Below, piece after piece: positions 40,327 through 48,983 of a stretch of DNA of 64,000 nucleotides. The position numbers and the translations under genes are program-made. The stretch covers positions 17,961 to 81,960 of the forward strand of contig NZ_PXNQ02000015.1 in assembly GCF_003007735.2 (NCBI RefSeq). Reading direction: 5' to 3'. The notes below the pieces were generated by a model. It was not told the origin of the DNA, did no database searches, and saw nothing but the letters and a program-made list of their open reading frames with translations. The stretch comes from Paracoccus methylarcula. Lineage in GTDB: Bacteria; Pseudomonadota; Alphaproteobacteria; Rhodobacterales; Rhodobacteraceae. The stretch's first letter is position 1. Each line of letters starts with the position of its first letter.

Positions 40327-42339
40327 CTATCGCCGCCATATCCAGGCATGTCCCGCCAATGCCCCTTGCGCCTTGGCCAGCATGCGCAGGACCGGGCCTT
40401 CCCGGGTTGCCTGCGATTCCAGCAGGCGGTCCATCGCGACCTCGACAGGGCAGGGCAGCCCGGAAACGGGGTCGTGATAGCGCGGATAGGCGATCAGGCA
40501 GGCATGGGCCAGACCGGCGATGCCGGGCCGGGCCTGCCGCCGCGCAGGGATATCCCCAAGATCGCGGGTCAGGCCCCAACCGGCATAAAAGGGCGCGCCC
40601 AGCACCGTGACCGGAACATCGCGCAGCAGGGCCTCGAAACCCAGGGTCGAGGTGATCGTCCAGACTTCATCGACCTTTTCCAGCAGGGCGACGGGATCGG
40701 CATTCAGGGCGACATGATCGGCCAGCCGCGACAAATCCGCATCCGGGACGATACCGGGACGCAACCCCGCCTCGACATCGGGATGCGGCTTGTAGACGAT
40801 CGCGGCCCCGGGGTTTTCCGCCCGCACCCGCTCCAGCAGGGATAGATTGCTTCGCTCGGTCCCGGCGCCAAGGCGGATCGAGGCGTCATCCTCGACCTGG
40901 CCGGGAACCAGGATCACCGGCTTGCCCGCATGGTCCGGCAGGTCGGGGGCGGCCCCGTCCAGGTTGTATTTCGACAGTCCCGCCGCCCGGATCGCCCCGA
41001 TCAGCGCAAGCGCCCGTCTTTCCCCCCCGGGCGGGGGCCCTTCGGCGATGAGCCGCTCCAACCGGCTCTCGCGGGTCGGATCGTAATAGATGCCCAGGTC
41101 ATCCGCGACCAGCGACAGGGCGGGAACCAGTGCCGCGCCAAGCCCGCGCGAGCGCAGGAACCCGTCCTCGACCCGGATCGCCCGTGGCACCGGCCCGGCC
41201 TTGCCCGCCCAGGCCAGCGTGACATTTCCCGATGGCTTATTGGTAAAGCGCACCCCGCGCCCATTGCCGAACACCCGTGCGATGGAAGACCGCTTCCAGA
41301 GCCGCATGCCAAAGGCCAGATGGCCATCGCGGTCCTGCCGATAGGCGCGCGTTTCGGCTTCAAGCTGGTCCACGGCGCCGTTGAAATCCGTCAGCCGGTC
41401 GCGGCAGGGATCGTACCAGGCCGGGGCAAGCAGGTGGCTGGCCGCGAATAATGCCTCGCGCGTGGCCATGCCCCTGCGGGTTGGGGCAAGGGGGGCGCGA
41501 TCATCGCTCAGCCCCCATCCGGCATAGAAGGGCTGGCCGAAAAGCACCGGGCGATGCCCGGCCAGCAGGGCTTCGTAACCAAGCTGCGAACTGACGGCAT
41601 AGACCGCGTCGGCATTGTCGATCAGTCGCCACGGGGATACCGGCCCGTCGCAGATCTGCTCGTTCGGGTGCAGATCCCCGGCACTCAGATGGCCGGCACG
41701 CAGACCGGCAGAGGTTTCGGGATGCGTGCGGATCACGATCCGAGCCCCGGGATGCTCGTCCCGCGCGGCTTGCAGCATGTCCAGGAACCGCGCCCGGCCC
41801 GCACCCATCAGCGAGGCATCCCCCCGGGTCTGGTCTATCACCAGCACATAGCCGGGCCGGGGTGGGGGGGCGTCCTGATGATGGATGTTGTATTTCGACA
41901 GGTCCAGCCGGCGGAGCCGGTCGATTCCGTCGCGCGCGGCATCGCCCAGCCCGGCCGCCTCCCTCGATGCGGCAAGCAGTTCCAGGCGCGAGGGGCGGGC
42001 CGGGTCGAAATGCAGCCCATCCGCATCGATCAGCAGGCCAAGAGGGCCGCGCCGGGCCATATGTCCCCTGGCACGGCCCGGCAGGACCGAGCGCAGGAAC
42101 GCATCCTCCACGGTGACGATCGCCGTGTCCCGGCGGGCGGCGATGGCGCGGCCCCGCCATGCCGTGGGGCTTGCCCCCCATATGCCGATCCTGTCATCCG
42201 GGCCGGGCAGGCCAAGCCTTGGCCGCCACCCGGAAAGTTCGAGAATGCGCCGCAGCCGCGGCTTGAACCAGAACCCGCCATTATAGACGAAAAGCCGCCG
42301 GGGGGGGGGGCCGGCGGCCATCGTTTCGGGCTGCGTCAT
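40327..42339 (-). CDS. kpsC: capsular polysaccharide export/Kdo-transferase KpsC
   Basis: This 670-residue protein has two related glycosyltransferase modules. The tell-tale repeats are FGQPFYAGWGLSDDRAPL and LGAPFYAGWGLTRDLGDI. KpsC builds the beta-Kdo linker that joins capsule to lipid in ABC-transporter-dependent capsules. ATG 42339 lies 8 nt after the wza stop. From about codon 10 the gene has an uninterrupted run of 11 C (42300-42310, coding strand) giving GPPPR; a change by one base would shift the frame. It is followed by ribD, convergent. Confidence 0.9.
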   Translation of the reverse strand: MTQPETMAAGPPPRRLFVYNGGFWFKPRLRRILELSGWRPRLGLPGPDDRIGIWGASPTAWRGRAIAARRDTAIVTVEDAFLRSVLPGRARGHMARRGPLGLLIDADGLHFDPARPSRLELLAASREAAGLGDAARDGIDRLRRLDLSKYNIHHQDAPPPRPGYVLVIDQTRGDASLMGAGRARFLDMLQAARDEHPGARIVIRTHPETSAGLRAGHLSAGDLHPNEQICDGPVSPWRLIDNADAVYAVSSQLGYEALLAGHRPVLFGQPFYAGWGLSDDRAPLAPTRRGMATREALFAASHLLAPAWYDPCRDRLTDFNGAVDQLEAETRAYRQDRDGHLAFGMRLWKRSSIARVFGNGRGVRFTNKPSGNVTLAWAGKAGPVPRAIRVEDGFLRSRGLGAALVPALSLVADDLGIYYDPTRESRLERLIAEGPPPGGERRALALIGAIRAAGLSKYNLDGAAPDLPDHAGKPVILVPGQVEDDASIRLGAGTERSNLSLLERVRAENPGAAIVYKPHPDVEAGLRPGIVPDADLSRLADHVALNADPVALLEKVDEVWTITSTLGFEALLRDVPVTVLGAPFYAGWGLTRDLGDIPARRQARPGIAGLAHACLIAYPRYHDPVSGLPCPVEVAMDRLLESQATREGPVLRMLAKAQGALAGHAWIWRR
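42300..42310 (-). repeat. 11-nt poly-C (poly-G) tract near the kpsC start
   Basis: The run lies 10-13 codons inside the gene in a low-repeat, coding context. On the coding strand it is ...GGC CCC CCC CCC CGG. Runs this long are prone to slippage in replication and in sequencing. Confidence 0.85.
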
Positions 42340-42347
42340 CCCTTGGA

Positions 42348-43478
42348 TCAATTCGACAGGTTTTCGACGGAATTCGCCGTGCTCAGCCCCCCGGTGATCG
42401 CTCCGATGGTTTTCTGCCACTGCACATAGGGCGCTTCGGTCACGTAGACGGTGTCCTCGTCGCGGATCAGGAAATCGCGGGCCAGGAACAACCCGTTGGG
42501 ACGCGTCAGATCCAGCACATAAGCGAAGCGCTGCGTGCCATGGACCGGCTTGCCCAGGACCTTGGAGGCGACCGATGCCGGCTCGTCGCGCAGGATGAAC
42601 ACGCCGGTCGGATCCGCGAGGTTCGAGTTGAGGCCGCCGACCATCGCGATGGCTTCGACGCCGTTGATCATCTCGTTGCCCAAGGGCACGCGGGTCTGCC
42701 CGCCAAGCGCGCCAAGCGCGGTGAAGCTACGCTGATCCTCTTCGACCAGGATGATGTCACCGGGGCGCAGGGCGATGTCGTTCGAGGGCGAGGAATAGAG
42801 ATTGGTGAGCCAGACCTTGCCGCTCTCGCCGCCGCGCTTGACGGTCACCACCGCGACCTCGGGCTCGATGGCGACGCCGCCGGCCTTGGCGAGCATGGCC
42901 GAAAGCGTGCGGGTCGGGCGTTCGATCGGAAAGACCCCTTGCGAAACGACCTTGCCCATCACCGAAACGGTGGCGCCGTCGCCCGCGACACGGGCGACCG
43001 TGACCTGCGGATCGGGGGTCTGCTCGCTCAGCCGGTCGGTGATGATCTGGCGAAGCTGGTCGGGGCTGTTGCCCGCGGCACGAACGCGCCCGGCATAGGG
43101 AACGAAGATATATCCCGCGCTGTCGACCTGGATTTCCTGCAATTGGGTCGAACTGGACCCGAGCGAGGCAAGCAGGCCGTCATCGACATTCTCCCAGATC
43201 GAAAGCCCGAGGACATCACCGGGACGGATTTCGTCGGCACCGACGGCCGCGGCAGATCGGAACGCCTGCGAGAAGCCGTAGCTCGGGCTGAAATTGGCGG
43301 CCCGCGCCACATGCTCGTTGACATAGATGATCTGGGCGTTTCCGCCCCGCTCGACCGCGCCGGCATAAATTTCGTTCTTGCTCGGGCCGGAACGCGGCAA
43401 ACCGCAGGCCGTCAGCAGGCCAAGCGCCGCGATCGCGATGACGCGCATTGCCGGATTGCGTAGAGTGAGACCTGTCAC
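42348..43478 (-). CDS. polysaccharide export lipoprotein, Wza-like
   Basis: This 376-residue protein starts at GTG 43478, with ACAGGAG 9 nt upstream; ATG 43448 is an alternative without such a site. It has a lipoprotein signal with the lipobox LLTAC, Cys25, then a Poly_export domain (EIRPGDVLGLSIWENVDDGL) and SLBB repeats (VSVMGKVVSQGVFPIERPT). Such proteins form the outer-membrane channel for capsule or exopolysaccharide. It is upstream of kpsC (8 nt between) and downstream of kpsS on the same strand. Confidence 0.88.
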   Translation of the reverse strand: MTGLTLRNPAMRVIAIAALGLLTACGLPRSGPSKNEIYAGAVERGGNAQIIYVNEHVARAANFSPSYGFSQAFRSAAAVGADEIRPGDVLGLSIWENVDDGLLASLGSSSTQLQEIQVDSAGYIFVPYAGRVRAAGNSPDQLRQIITDRLSEQTPDPQVTVARVAGDGATVSVMGKVVSQGVFPIERPTRTLSAMLAKAGGVAIEPEVAVVTVKRGGESGKVWLTNLYSSPSNDIALRPGDIILVEEDQRSFTALGALGGQTRVPLGNEMINGVEAIAMVGGLNSNLADPTGVFILRDEPASVASKVLGKPVHGTQRFAYVLDLTRPNGLFLARDFLIRDEDTVYVTEAPYVQWQKTIGAITGGLSTANSVENLSN

Positions 43479-43557
43479 CTCGAGAACTCCTGTATTATTG
43501 TCTTCATTCCGCCTTGGAGGCGAAGTTTCGTGTAATCTAGCGTTGATGCAGACTCAT

Positions 43558-43577
43558 GACCACAACGAGTTGTGGTC
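43558..43577. repeat. 20-bp dyad at the end of kpsS
   Basis: GACCACAAC and GTTGTGGTC are separated by GA, overlapping the kpsS stop. There is no T run on either side, so a terminator role is uncertain; it may be an operator for wza-kpsC. Confidence 0.5.
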
Positions 43578-44929
43578 TAGCTGTCGATATCGGTTATTTG
43601 TTGCCGAAGTGCGATACGTCCGGAGGCCAGCGATTGATAGGGATCCTCGGGCGCGAGGATCAGGTCGCTGACGATTCGCAGCGCGTGGGCGCGCGAGCGA
43701 TCCGAATAGAAGCCACCGGGGATCTGGCTGGTCTGCAACAGGTAATCCCTGAGGGTTCTGTAGGCGTTGGGGTCCGGGGGATCGGGCTGGCGAAAGAAAT
43801 CGGCCAGCGTCTGGTCCGATACGAGGCCCGGCTTGTTGTAGATCGCCTGACCAAGGGTCTTGACCGGCAGGCTGCGCCACAGGGCCTGTTGCGCGGCGGT
43901 CGAGTTGACCGTCACGATCGAGCAGGCCTGGGAAAGCAGCGTCGCCAGCTTGCCGCCGCGCAGGTAGTAGACCCGGTCCAGGATGCCATGGCGTGCGGCG
44001 GCGTCGCGGATCGCGGTGCGGTTGCCGGCCCGTCCATCTTCGAGCGGATGCGCCTTGAACAGCAGGTGATGGTGCTGCGGCGCGCTCCGCGCGAACTCCG
44101 CCACCACCGTTTCGATGAAATCGGCATTGCTGCCGAAGGGGGAATGGCCGAGGAAATTCGAGTCATGTTCGAGCTGCATCAGCACCAGCGAATAGGGCCA
44201 GCCCGCGCGGCGGAACCTGCGCCACTGCGTCACGGTCGCGATATTATGCAGCGGCCCCAGCAGGAAGCGCCTCAGGTTCAGGCGGAATTCGCGCATTACG
44301 GAAATGCTGCGATGGCCGCGGTAATGGCGATAGGCCCGGTTCGCGACGAGCACGAGAAAATGATAGAATGCCCCGTAGAACTTGTGATGGCGCATGTCGC
44401 CCCATCGCGCGGGCGGGCGCCGGATCTCGTTCAGCGTGTCGCGCAGCACGGTGCGCATCTCGGCCAGCGGGATTTGCATCAGCTTGGAATTGCCATTGGA
44501 GCCTTCCCGCTCGTAGCTGATCCAGTAGGGGCGCAGGTAGCCTTCCTCGAAGACGTGAAGGCGCAGCCCGCGCCGGGAGGCGAGCTTGCGTGCCGTCGCA
44601 TGTATCGGGCGCACATCGCCATAGAGCACGATATCGGTGACATTCTTCTCGGCCAGGATCTGTTCGAGATGGGCGGGCCAGTCCTGCAATGTTCCGGTAT
44701 GGCGGATGAAGCGCAGCTTGTCGGACCAGAAGAACTCGTCGCCGGCATTGAAGCCGCAGCGCCAGACATCGGCGCCGGAGGCCCGCAGAATCCGGCTCAG
44801 GCGATCGAAGAAAGGCCCATGCGGACCCTGTAGCAGCAGGAAGACTCGTTGTGCCGGGGATGCTGGCAACTCGGGGTTTTGCATATCTGTCTCGACGGGC
44901 AATGGCTGCTCGAGGTTGACGTGAAACAT
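43577..44929 (-). CDS. kpsS: capsule biosynthesis protein KpsS (beta-Kdo transferase)
   Basis: This 450-residue protein belongs to the Capsule_synth family: RVFLLLQGPHGPFFDRLSRI at the N-terminus, FEEGYLRPYWISYEREG near residue 150 and HHHLLFKAHPLEDGRAGN further on. KpsS adds the first Kdo to the lipid anchor in KpsC/KpsS capsule systems. There is no KpsMT ABC transporter nearby; it would have to be encoded elsewhere. It runs opposite to ribE across a 187-bp gap, which would hold both promoters. Confidence 0.9.
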   Translation of the reverse strand: MFHVNLEQPLPVETDMQNPELPASPAQRVFLLLQGPHGPFFDRLSRILRASGADVWRCGFNAGDEFFWSDKLRFIRHTGTLQDWPAHLEQILAEKNVTDIVLYGDVRPIHATARKLASRRGLRLHVFEEGYLRPYWISYEREGSNGNSKLMQIPLAEMRTVLRDTLNEIRRPPARWGDMRHHKFYGAFYHFLVLVANRAYRHYRGHRSISVMREFRLNLRRFLLGPLHNIATVTQWRRFRRAGWPYSLVLMQLEHDSNFLGHSPFGSNADFIETVVAEFARSAPQHHHLLFKAHPLEDGRAGNRTAIRDAAARHGILDRVYYLRGGKLATLLSQACSIVTVNSTAAQQALWRSLPVKTLGQAIYNKPGLVSDQTLADFFRQPDPPDPNAYRTLRDYLLQTSQIPGGFYSDRSRAHALRIVSDLILAPEDPYQSLASGRIALRQQITDIDS

Positions 44930-45116
44930 TTCGACCCCAAAATCTGTGACATGTTAATCGATACAATAGCTGATCGGCATTTTGCATGTCGCGTGACCGA
45001 ATGCCAGTGAAAACTGGGATGCGAAAATCGGATCAGGCGAAGGATTGCTGTTTCCTTATCTTGCGTGAGCGGATTTGATACCCTACTGCGAAACGTAACA
45101 AAGACGGGAGCAACGC

Positions 45117-45722
45117 ATGTTTACGGGCATCGTCACCGATATCGGGCAGGTTCGGGCAGTTGAAATGCGTGGCGACATGCGCGCGCGGATCGGCTGCGGC
45201 TATGACATGGCCGATGTGGATATCGGCGCCTCGATCGCCTGCGACGGCATCTGCCTGACGGTGGTGGCCAAGGGCGGGGACTGGTTCGATGTCGATATCT
45301 CGGCCGAGACCATCTCCAAGACCAATATCGGCGCGAATGGCTGGCAGGCCGGGCGGCGGCTGAATCTCGAACGGGCCTTGAAGGTCGGGGATGAGCTGGG
45401 CGGCCATATCGTCAGCGGCCATGTCGACGGGATCGCCATGATCGAGGAACTCCATGACGAGGGCGACAGCCTGCGCGTGACATTCGCCGCGCCGGATACG
45501 CTGGCGCGCTTCATCGCGCCCAAGGGATCGGTGGCGCTGAACGGCACCTCGCTGACCGTGAACGAGGTGCAGGATTGCCGGTTTGGCGTTAACCTGATCC
45601 CGCATACGCGGCAGGTGACCAATTGGGGCGAGATCGCGGTGGGGGATGCCGTGAATCTCGAGATCGACACGCTGGCGCGCTATGTGGCGCGGCTGGCCGA
45701 GGCGCAGGCGGCAGGGGAGTAG
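45117..45722 (+). CDS. ribE: riboflavin synthase, alpha chain
   Basis: This 201-residue enzyme turns two 6,7-dimethyl-8-ribityllumazine molecules into riboflavin. Two tandem beta-barrel halves are visible: MFTGIVTDIGQVRAVEMRG with GCDGICLTVV-type sequence, and KVGDELGGHIVSGHVDGIA with NGTSLTVNEV. RBS GGAGCAACGC lies ahead of ATG 45117. No FMN riboswitch is seen upstream. Confidence 0.93.
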   Translation: MFTGIVTDIGQVRAVEMRGDMRARIGCGYDMADVDIGASIACDGICLTVVAKGGDWFDVDISAETISKTNIGANGWQAGRRLNLERALKVGDELGGHIVSGHVDGIAMIEELHDEGDSLRVTFAAPDTLARFIAPKGSVALNGTSLTVNEVQDCRFGVNLIPHTRQVTNWGEIAVGDAVNLEIDTLARYVARLAEAQAAGE

Positions 45723-45731
45723 ACAGGCAGG

Positions 45732-46301
45732 ATGGAAGCGGGAATCGGACATAATCGCGGCCCGGCGATGGAATCGACCGGATGGCGCGCGCATTGCTGG
45801 CGCCGGGCACGGGCGGAGCTGCTGCCGGTCCTGCCGGTCGAGGTCGTACGGACGCGGGTCCGCCGCGCCAAATCCCTTGGGCTCGACTACAAGACCTATG
45901 CCGGTGTGCGCGCCACGACCGGGCGCGACCTGATCGCCTTTTTGTTTTCCTCCAACGCGCTCGGGGTGTTCCGCGACGGCCAGCCCCTGGCCGAGGCGCG
46001 GGCGGACAAGCTGACGGTTCTCGCCGCGGACCGGCACATTGGGGCGGGGCCGGGGCTGGACGCGGACGCGTTGGGGCAACGGATCTCGGCAGCATCCGCC
46101 TGGAACCTGCCACCCTTCGGCAGCCGGTGGGCAGAGATGCGGGCCGAGGCCAAGGCATGGCTGAAGGCCCATGGGCTGCCGGGCGATGCCGTCCTGATGA
46201 TCGGCGAAACCGATCACGAGCGCGAGCTGATGGCGGCGGGCGGGCTGGCCGGTTTCATCACCGGCACGCAATATTTCACGGGAGAGCGCCATGCAGTATG
46301 A
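45732..46301 (+). CDS. conserved hypothetical protein in the riboflavin cluster
   Basis: This 189-residue protein lies between ribE and ribBA, overlapping the ribBA start by 11 bp. Visible features are a basic helical N-terminal part (RAHCWRRARAELLPVLPVEV) and a C-terminal region GLPGDAVLMIGETDHERELM. I have no assigned function. The location is conserved in relatives as far as I recall, so a link to flavin synthesis or its regulation is possible, but nothing in the sequence shows it. Confidence 0.75.
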   Translation: MEAGIGHNRGPAMESTGWRAHCWRRARAELLPVLPVEVVRTRVRRAKSLGLDYKTYAGVRATTGRDLIAFLFSSNALGVFRDGQPLAEARADKLTVLAADRHIGAGPGLDADALGQRISAASAWNLPPFGSRWAEMRAEAKAWLKAHGLPGDAVLMIGETDHERELMAAGGLAGFITGTQYFTGERHAV

Positions 46302-47409
46302 AAAGCCCGGCCCGGTCGAGAATGAACTGTCTGAGGCGGTCTCTCCCATCGAGGAGATCATCGAGGACGCGCGCAACGGCCGCATGTTCATCCTTGTCGA
46401 TCACGAGGACCGCGAGAACGAGGGCGACCTGGTCATTCCCGCGCAGATGGCCACCCCCGACGCGATCAATTTCATGGCCACCCATGGGCGCGGGCTGATC
46501 TGCCTTTCGCTGCCGGGCGAGCGGATCGACGCCCTCGGGCTGTCGCTGATGAGCCCCCGGAACTCCTCGCGTCACGAAACCGCCTTCACCATGTCCATCG
46601 AGGCACGCGAGGGCGTGACGACCGGCATCAGCGCGCATGACCGCGCCCGCACCGTCAGCGTCGCCATCGACCCGGGCAAGGGCGCGGCCGACATCGCCAC
46701 GCCCGGCCATGTCTTTCCGCTGCGCGCCCGCGAGGGCGGGGTGCTGGTGCGTGCCGGGCATACCGAGGCGGCGGTGGATATCGCCCGCCTCGCGGGGCTG
46801 AACCCCTCGGGCGTGATCTGCGAGATCATGAACGAGGATGGCAGCATGGCGCGTTTGCCCGACCTGGTGGCCTTCGCGCAGCGGCACGGGCTGAAGATCG
46901 GCACCATCAGCGACCTGATCCGCTATCGCCGCCGCCATGACAACCTGATCGCCGAGCGGACGCAGCGGGCGGTGCACTCGATCCATGGCGGCGACTGGAT
47001 GATGCGGGTCTTCGCCGACGAGACGCAGGGCACCGAGCATATCGTGCTGACCAAGGGCGACCTGACCGGGCCCGAGCCGGTGCTGGTCCGGATGCACGCG
47101 CTCGACCCTCTGCATGACGTGCTGGGGATCGGCCGCGAGGAGGCCGGCAGCCTCGGCTCGGCCATGCAGGTCATTTCCGAGGAGGGGCGGGGCGTCGTCG
47201 TGCTGATCCGCGACCTGAGCAATACCCTGCCGCAGCCGGGCGAAACCGGGCCGCATACCCTTCGTCAATACGGCCTCGGCGCGCAGATCCTGTCGGCGCT
47301 CGGGTTGTCGGACCTGGTCCTCGTGACCAATTCGGCGCCGGTCAAGGTTGTGGGGCTTGACGCCTATGGCCTTTCGATCCATTCCACCCGGCCTATTCCC
47401 AAGGACTGA
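46291..47409 (+). CDS. ribB: 3,4-dihydroxy-2-butanone-4-phosphate synthase with degenerate GTP cyclohydrolase II domain
   Basis: This 372-residue protein is RibBA-shaped. The N-terminal DHBP synthase is intact (VDHEDRENEGDLVIPAQMAT; the later GLICLSLPGERIDALG and SRHETAFTMSIEAREGVTTG). The C-terminal domain from about residue 215 aligns in layout with GTP cyclohydrolase II but lacks its zinc cysteines: the expected VHSECLTGD...RCDC segment reads VRMHALDPLHDVLG. So only DHBP synthesis is likely, and a separate RibA would be needed. It overlaps the previous gene and is followed by ribH after 5 bp. Confidence 0.9.
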   Translation: MQYEKPGPVENELSEAVSPIEEIIEDARNGRMFILVDHEDRENEGDLVIPAQMATPDAINFMATHGRGLICLSLPGERIDALGLSLMSPRNSSRHETAFTMSIEAREGVTTGISAHDRARTVSVAIDPGKGAADIATPGHVFPLRAREGGVLVRAGHTEAAVDIARLAGLNPSGVICEIMNEDGSMARLPDLVAFAQRHGLKIGTISDLIRYRRRHDNLIAERTQRAVHSIHGGDWMMRVFADETQGTEHIVLTKGDLTGPEPVLVRMHALDPLHDVLGIGREEAGSLGSAMQVISEEGRGVVVLIRDLSNTLPQPGETGPHTLRQYGLGAQILSALGLSDLVLVTNSAPVKVVGLDAYGLSIHSTRPIPKD

Positions 47410-47414
47410 CGCAA

Positions 47415-47966
47415 ATGGCCTCGCACACCCAGCATTACCAGCTCGACCTGCCGAAATTCGACGCGCCCGTGCGGCTGCTGATCGTGGTTGCCCCCTATTA
47501 CAAGGCGATTGCCGACGATCTGGTGGCGGGCGCCCGCGCAACCGCCGAGGCAGCCGGCGCGGTGGCCGATCTGGTCGAGGTGCCGGGGGCGCTGGAAATC
47601 CCCGCGGCCATCGGCATGGCCGGGCGGCGGGCGAATTACCACGGCTTCGTGGCGCTTGGCTGCGTGATCCGGGGCGAGACGACGCATTACGACACGGTCT
47701 GCAATGACAGCTCGCGCGGGCTGACGCTTCTGGGCCTGCAGGGATTGGCGGTCGGCAATGGCATCCTGACGGTCGAGAACATGGCGCAGGCCGAGGTGAG
47801 GGCCGATCCGGCGGGGCAGAACAAGGGCGGCGGAGCGGCCGCCGCCGCGCTGCATCTGGTCGCGCTGGCCCGGAAATGGGGAAAACCGGACGATCCGGGA
47901 CGCCCCGACGCGGATCTCGACGTGATTCGCCTGGCCGGACAATTGGAAGGATCGACACGGACATGA
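47415..47966 (+). CDS. ribH: 6,7-dimethyl-8-ribityllumazine synthase
   Basis: This 183-residue enzyme condenses DHBP with the pyrimidine intermediate. It has the family sequence VALGCVIRGETTHYDTVCND with the active-site His, and LTVENMAQAEVRADPAGQNK with the phosphate site. It starts 5 bp after ribB. The stop overlaps the nusB start (ATGA). The C-terminal tail (residues 155-183) is somewhat longer than usual. Confidence 0.95.
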   Translation: MASHTQHYQLDLPKFDAPVRLLIVVAPYYKAIADDLVAGARATAEAAGAVADLVEVPGALEIPAAIGMAGRRANYHGFVALGCVIRGETTHYDTVCNDSSRGLTLLGLQGLAVGNGILTVENMAQAEVRADPAGQNKGGGAAAAALHLVALARKWGKPDDPGRPDADLDVIRLAGQLEGSTRT

Positions 47967-48439
47967 GCAGACCCGACAAGCGCGCGTTGAGCCGTGCCGC
48001 AAGACTTTACGCCGTGCAGGCATTGTTCCAGATGGAGGCCGCCGGCCAGTCCGTCGACCGGGTGCTGGGCGAGTTCCGCGACTTCCGGATCGGCGCGAGC
48101 GATGACGAGGGAACCCATCCCGAGGCCGATCAGGCGCTGTTCTCCCGTATCCTCGACGACGCGGTGACATGGCAGGCCAAGATCGATCAGGCGACCGATC
48201 GCGGATTGGTGGCCAAATGGCCGATCGACCGGATCGATCCGGTCTTGCGGGCCCTGTTCCGCGCCGCGGGCGCCGAACTGGCGACCCCCGCGACCCCGCC
48301 CAAGGTCGTGATCAGCGAATATGTCCGCCTGGCGGAAGCGTTCTTTCCCGACGGGCGCGAGCCAAAATTCGTCAACGCGGTGCTCGATCACGTTGCCCGC
48401 GGATTACGCCCCGAGGCCTTTGGCGGCGCGGCGGGCTGA
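47963..48439 (+). CDS. nusB: transcription antitermination factor NusB
   Basis: This 158-residue all-helical protein begins at ATG 47963, overlapping the ribH stop. It shows the NusB pattern (RAARLYAVQALFQMEAAGQS, then PIDRIDPVLRALFRAAGAEL and FVNAVLDHVARGLRPEA). NusB binds boxA with NusE for rRNA transcription antitermination. The ribH-nusB pair is a common end of the riboflavin cluster. Confidence 0.95.
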   Translation: MSRPDKRALSRAARLYAVQALFQMEAAGQSVDRVLGEFRDFRIGASDDEGTHPEADQALFSRILDDAVTWQAKIDQATDRGLVAKWPIDRIDPVLRALFRAAGAELATPATPPKVVISEYVRLAEAFFPDGREPKFVNAVLDHVARGLRPEAFGGAAG

Positions 48440-48983
48440 CCGGGGTTTTTCCCCGTCGGCAGAGGTGATTTGTGCGGGCCTGTTTCCCGCAGCGCAACCG
48501 CAGGGGTCTCAGCCGTCTCGCTGAACCGCCTCCTGGTTTACGGGCCCGGAGATGCGATCGGCGGGAATGGTCGTATTTAGTTCATTTTTACATGTTAACG
48601 GATTGTTGCGTGTCGATTGCGCAACAGTCCTGACCGGCATATTTCCGACCATGAATGCCTAATTTTTGTGCAGTAACGGAAATATTTCTGTTTATAAAAC
48701 AAGCATTTCTATACTCCTTGGTTCACTAACTGCAAAATCTCTCTGCACCGCAGAAGGTTGATGAGCCTTCTGAACAATTCCGTTTTTGTTCCTTCACAAG
48801 AATATTTCGGCGCCTTTCTGCCAGTTTTGACGAAGGTCACGCGGCATCACGATTTCGAGAAAATCTGATGTCTTGCGGAGGGCTTTGAACCCGAATGGGG
48901 CGGCGTTATTTGAACTGCAGCAGAGATGCACTGGCACCCGGACGGGGTCAGGAATTTGAAACTCAGCCAATGAGGATTCACAG
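48440..48983. other. 544-bp A/T-rich intergenic region before the DUF481 gene
   Basis: No gene is visible. The stretch has lower G+C than its surroundings from about 48560. It holds a short inverted repeat GTTGCG/CGCAAC (about 48604-48624) and a hairpin CAGAAGG/CCTTCTG (48751-48772), followed by a T run (48782-48787). Such a long leader suggests strong regulation of the outer-membrane gene or a small RNA. Confidence 0.5.

Noticed and set aside
44930..45116. FMN riboswitch ahead of ribE
   Set aside because: I looked for the RFN conserved blocks in the kpsS-ribE gap and did not find them.
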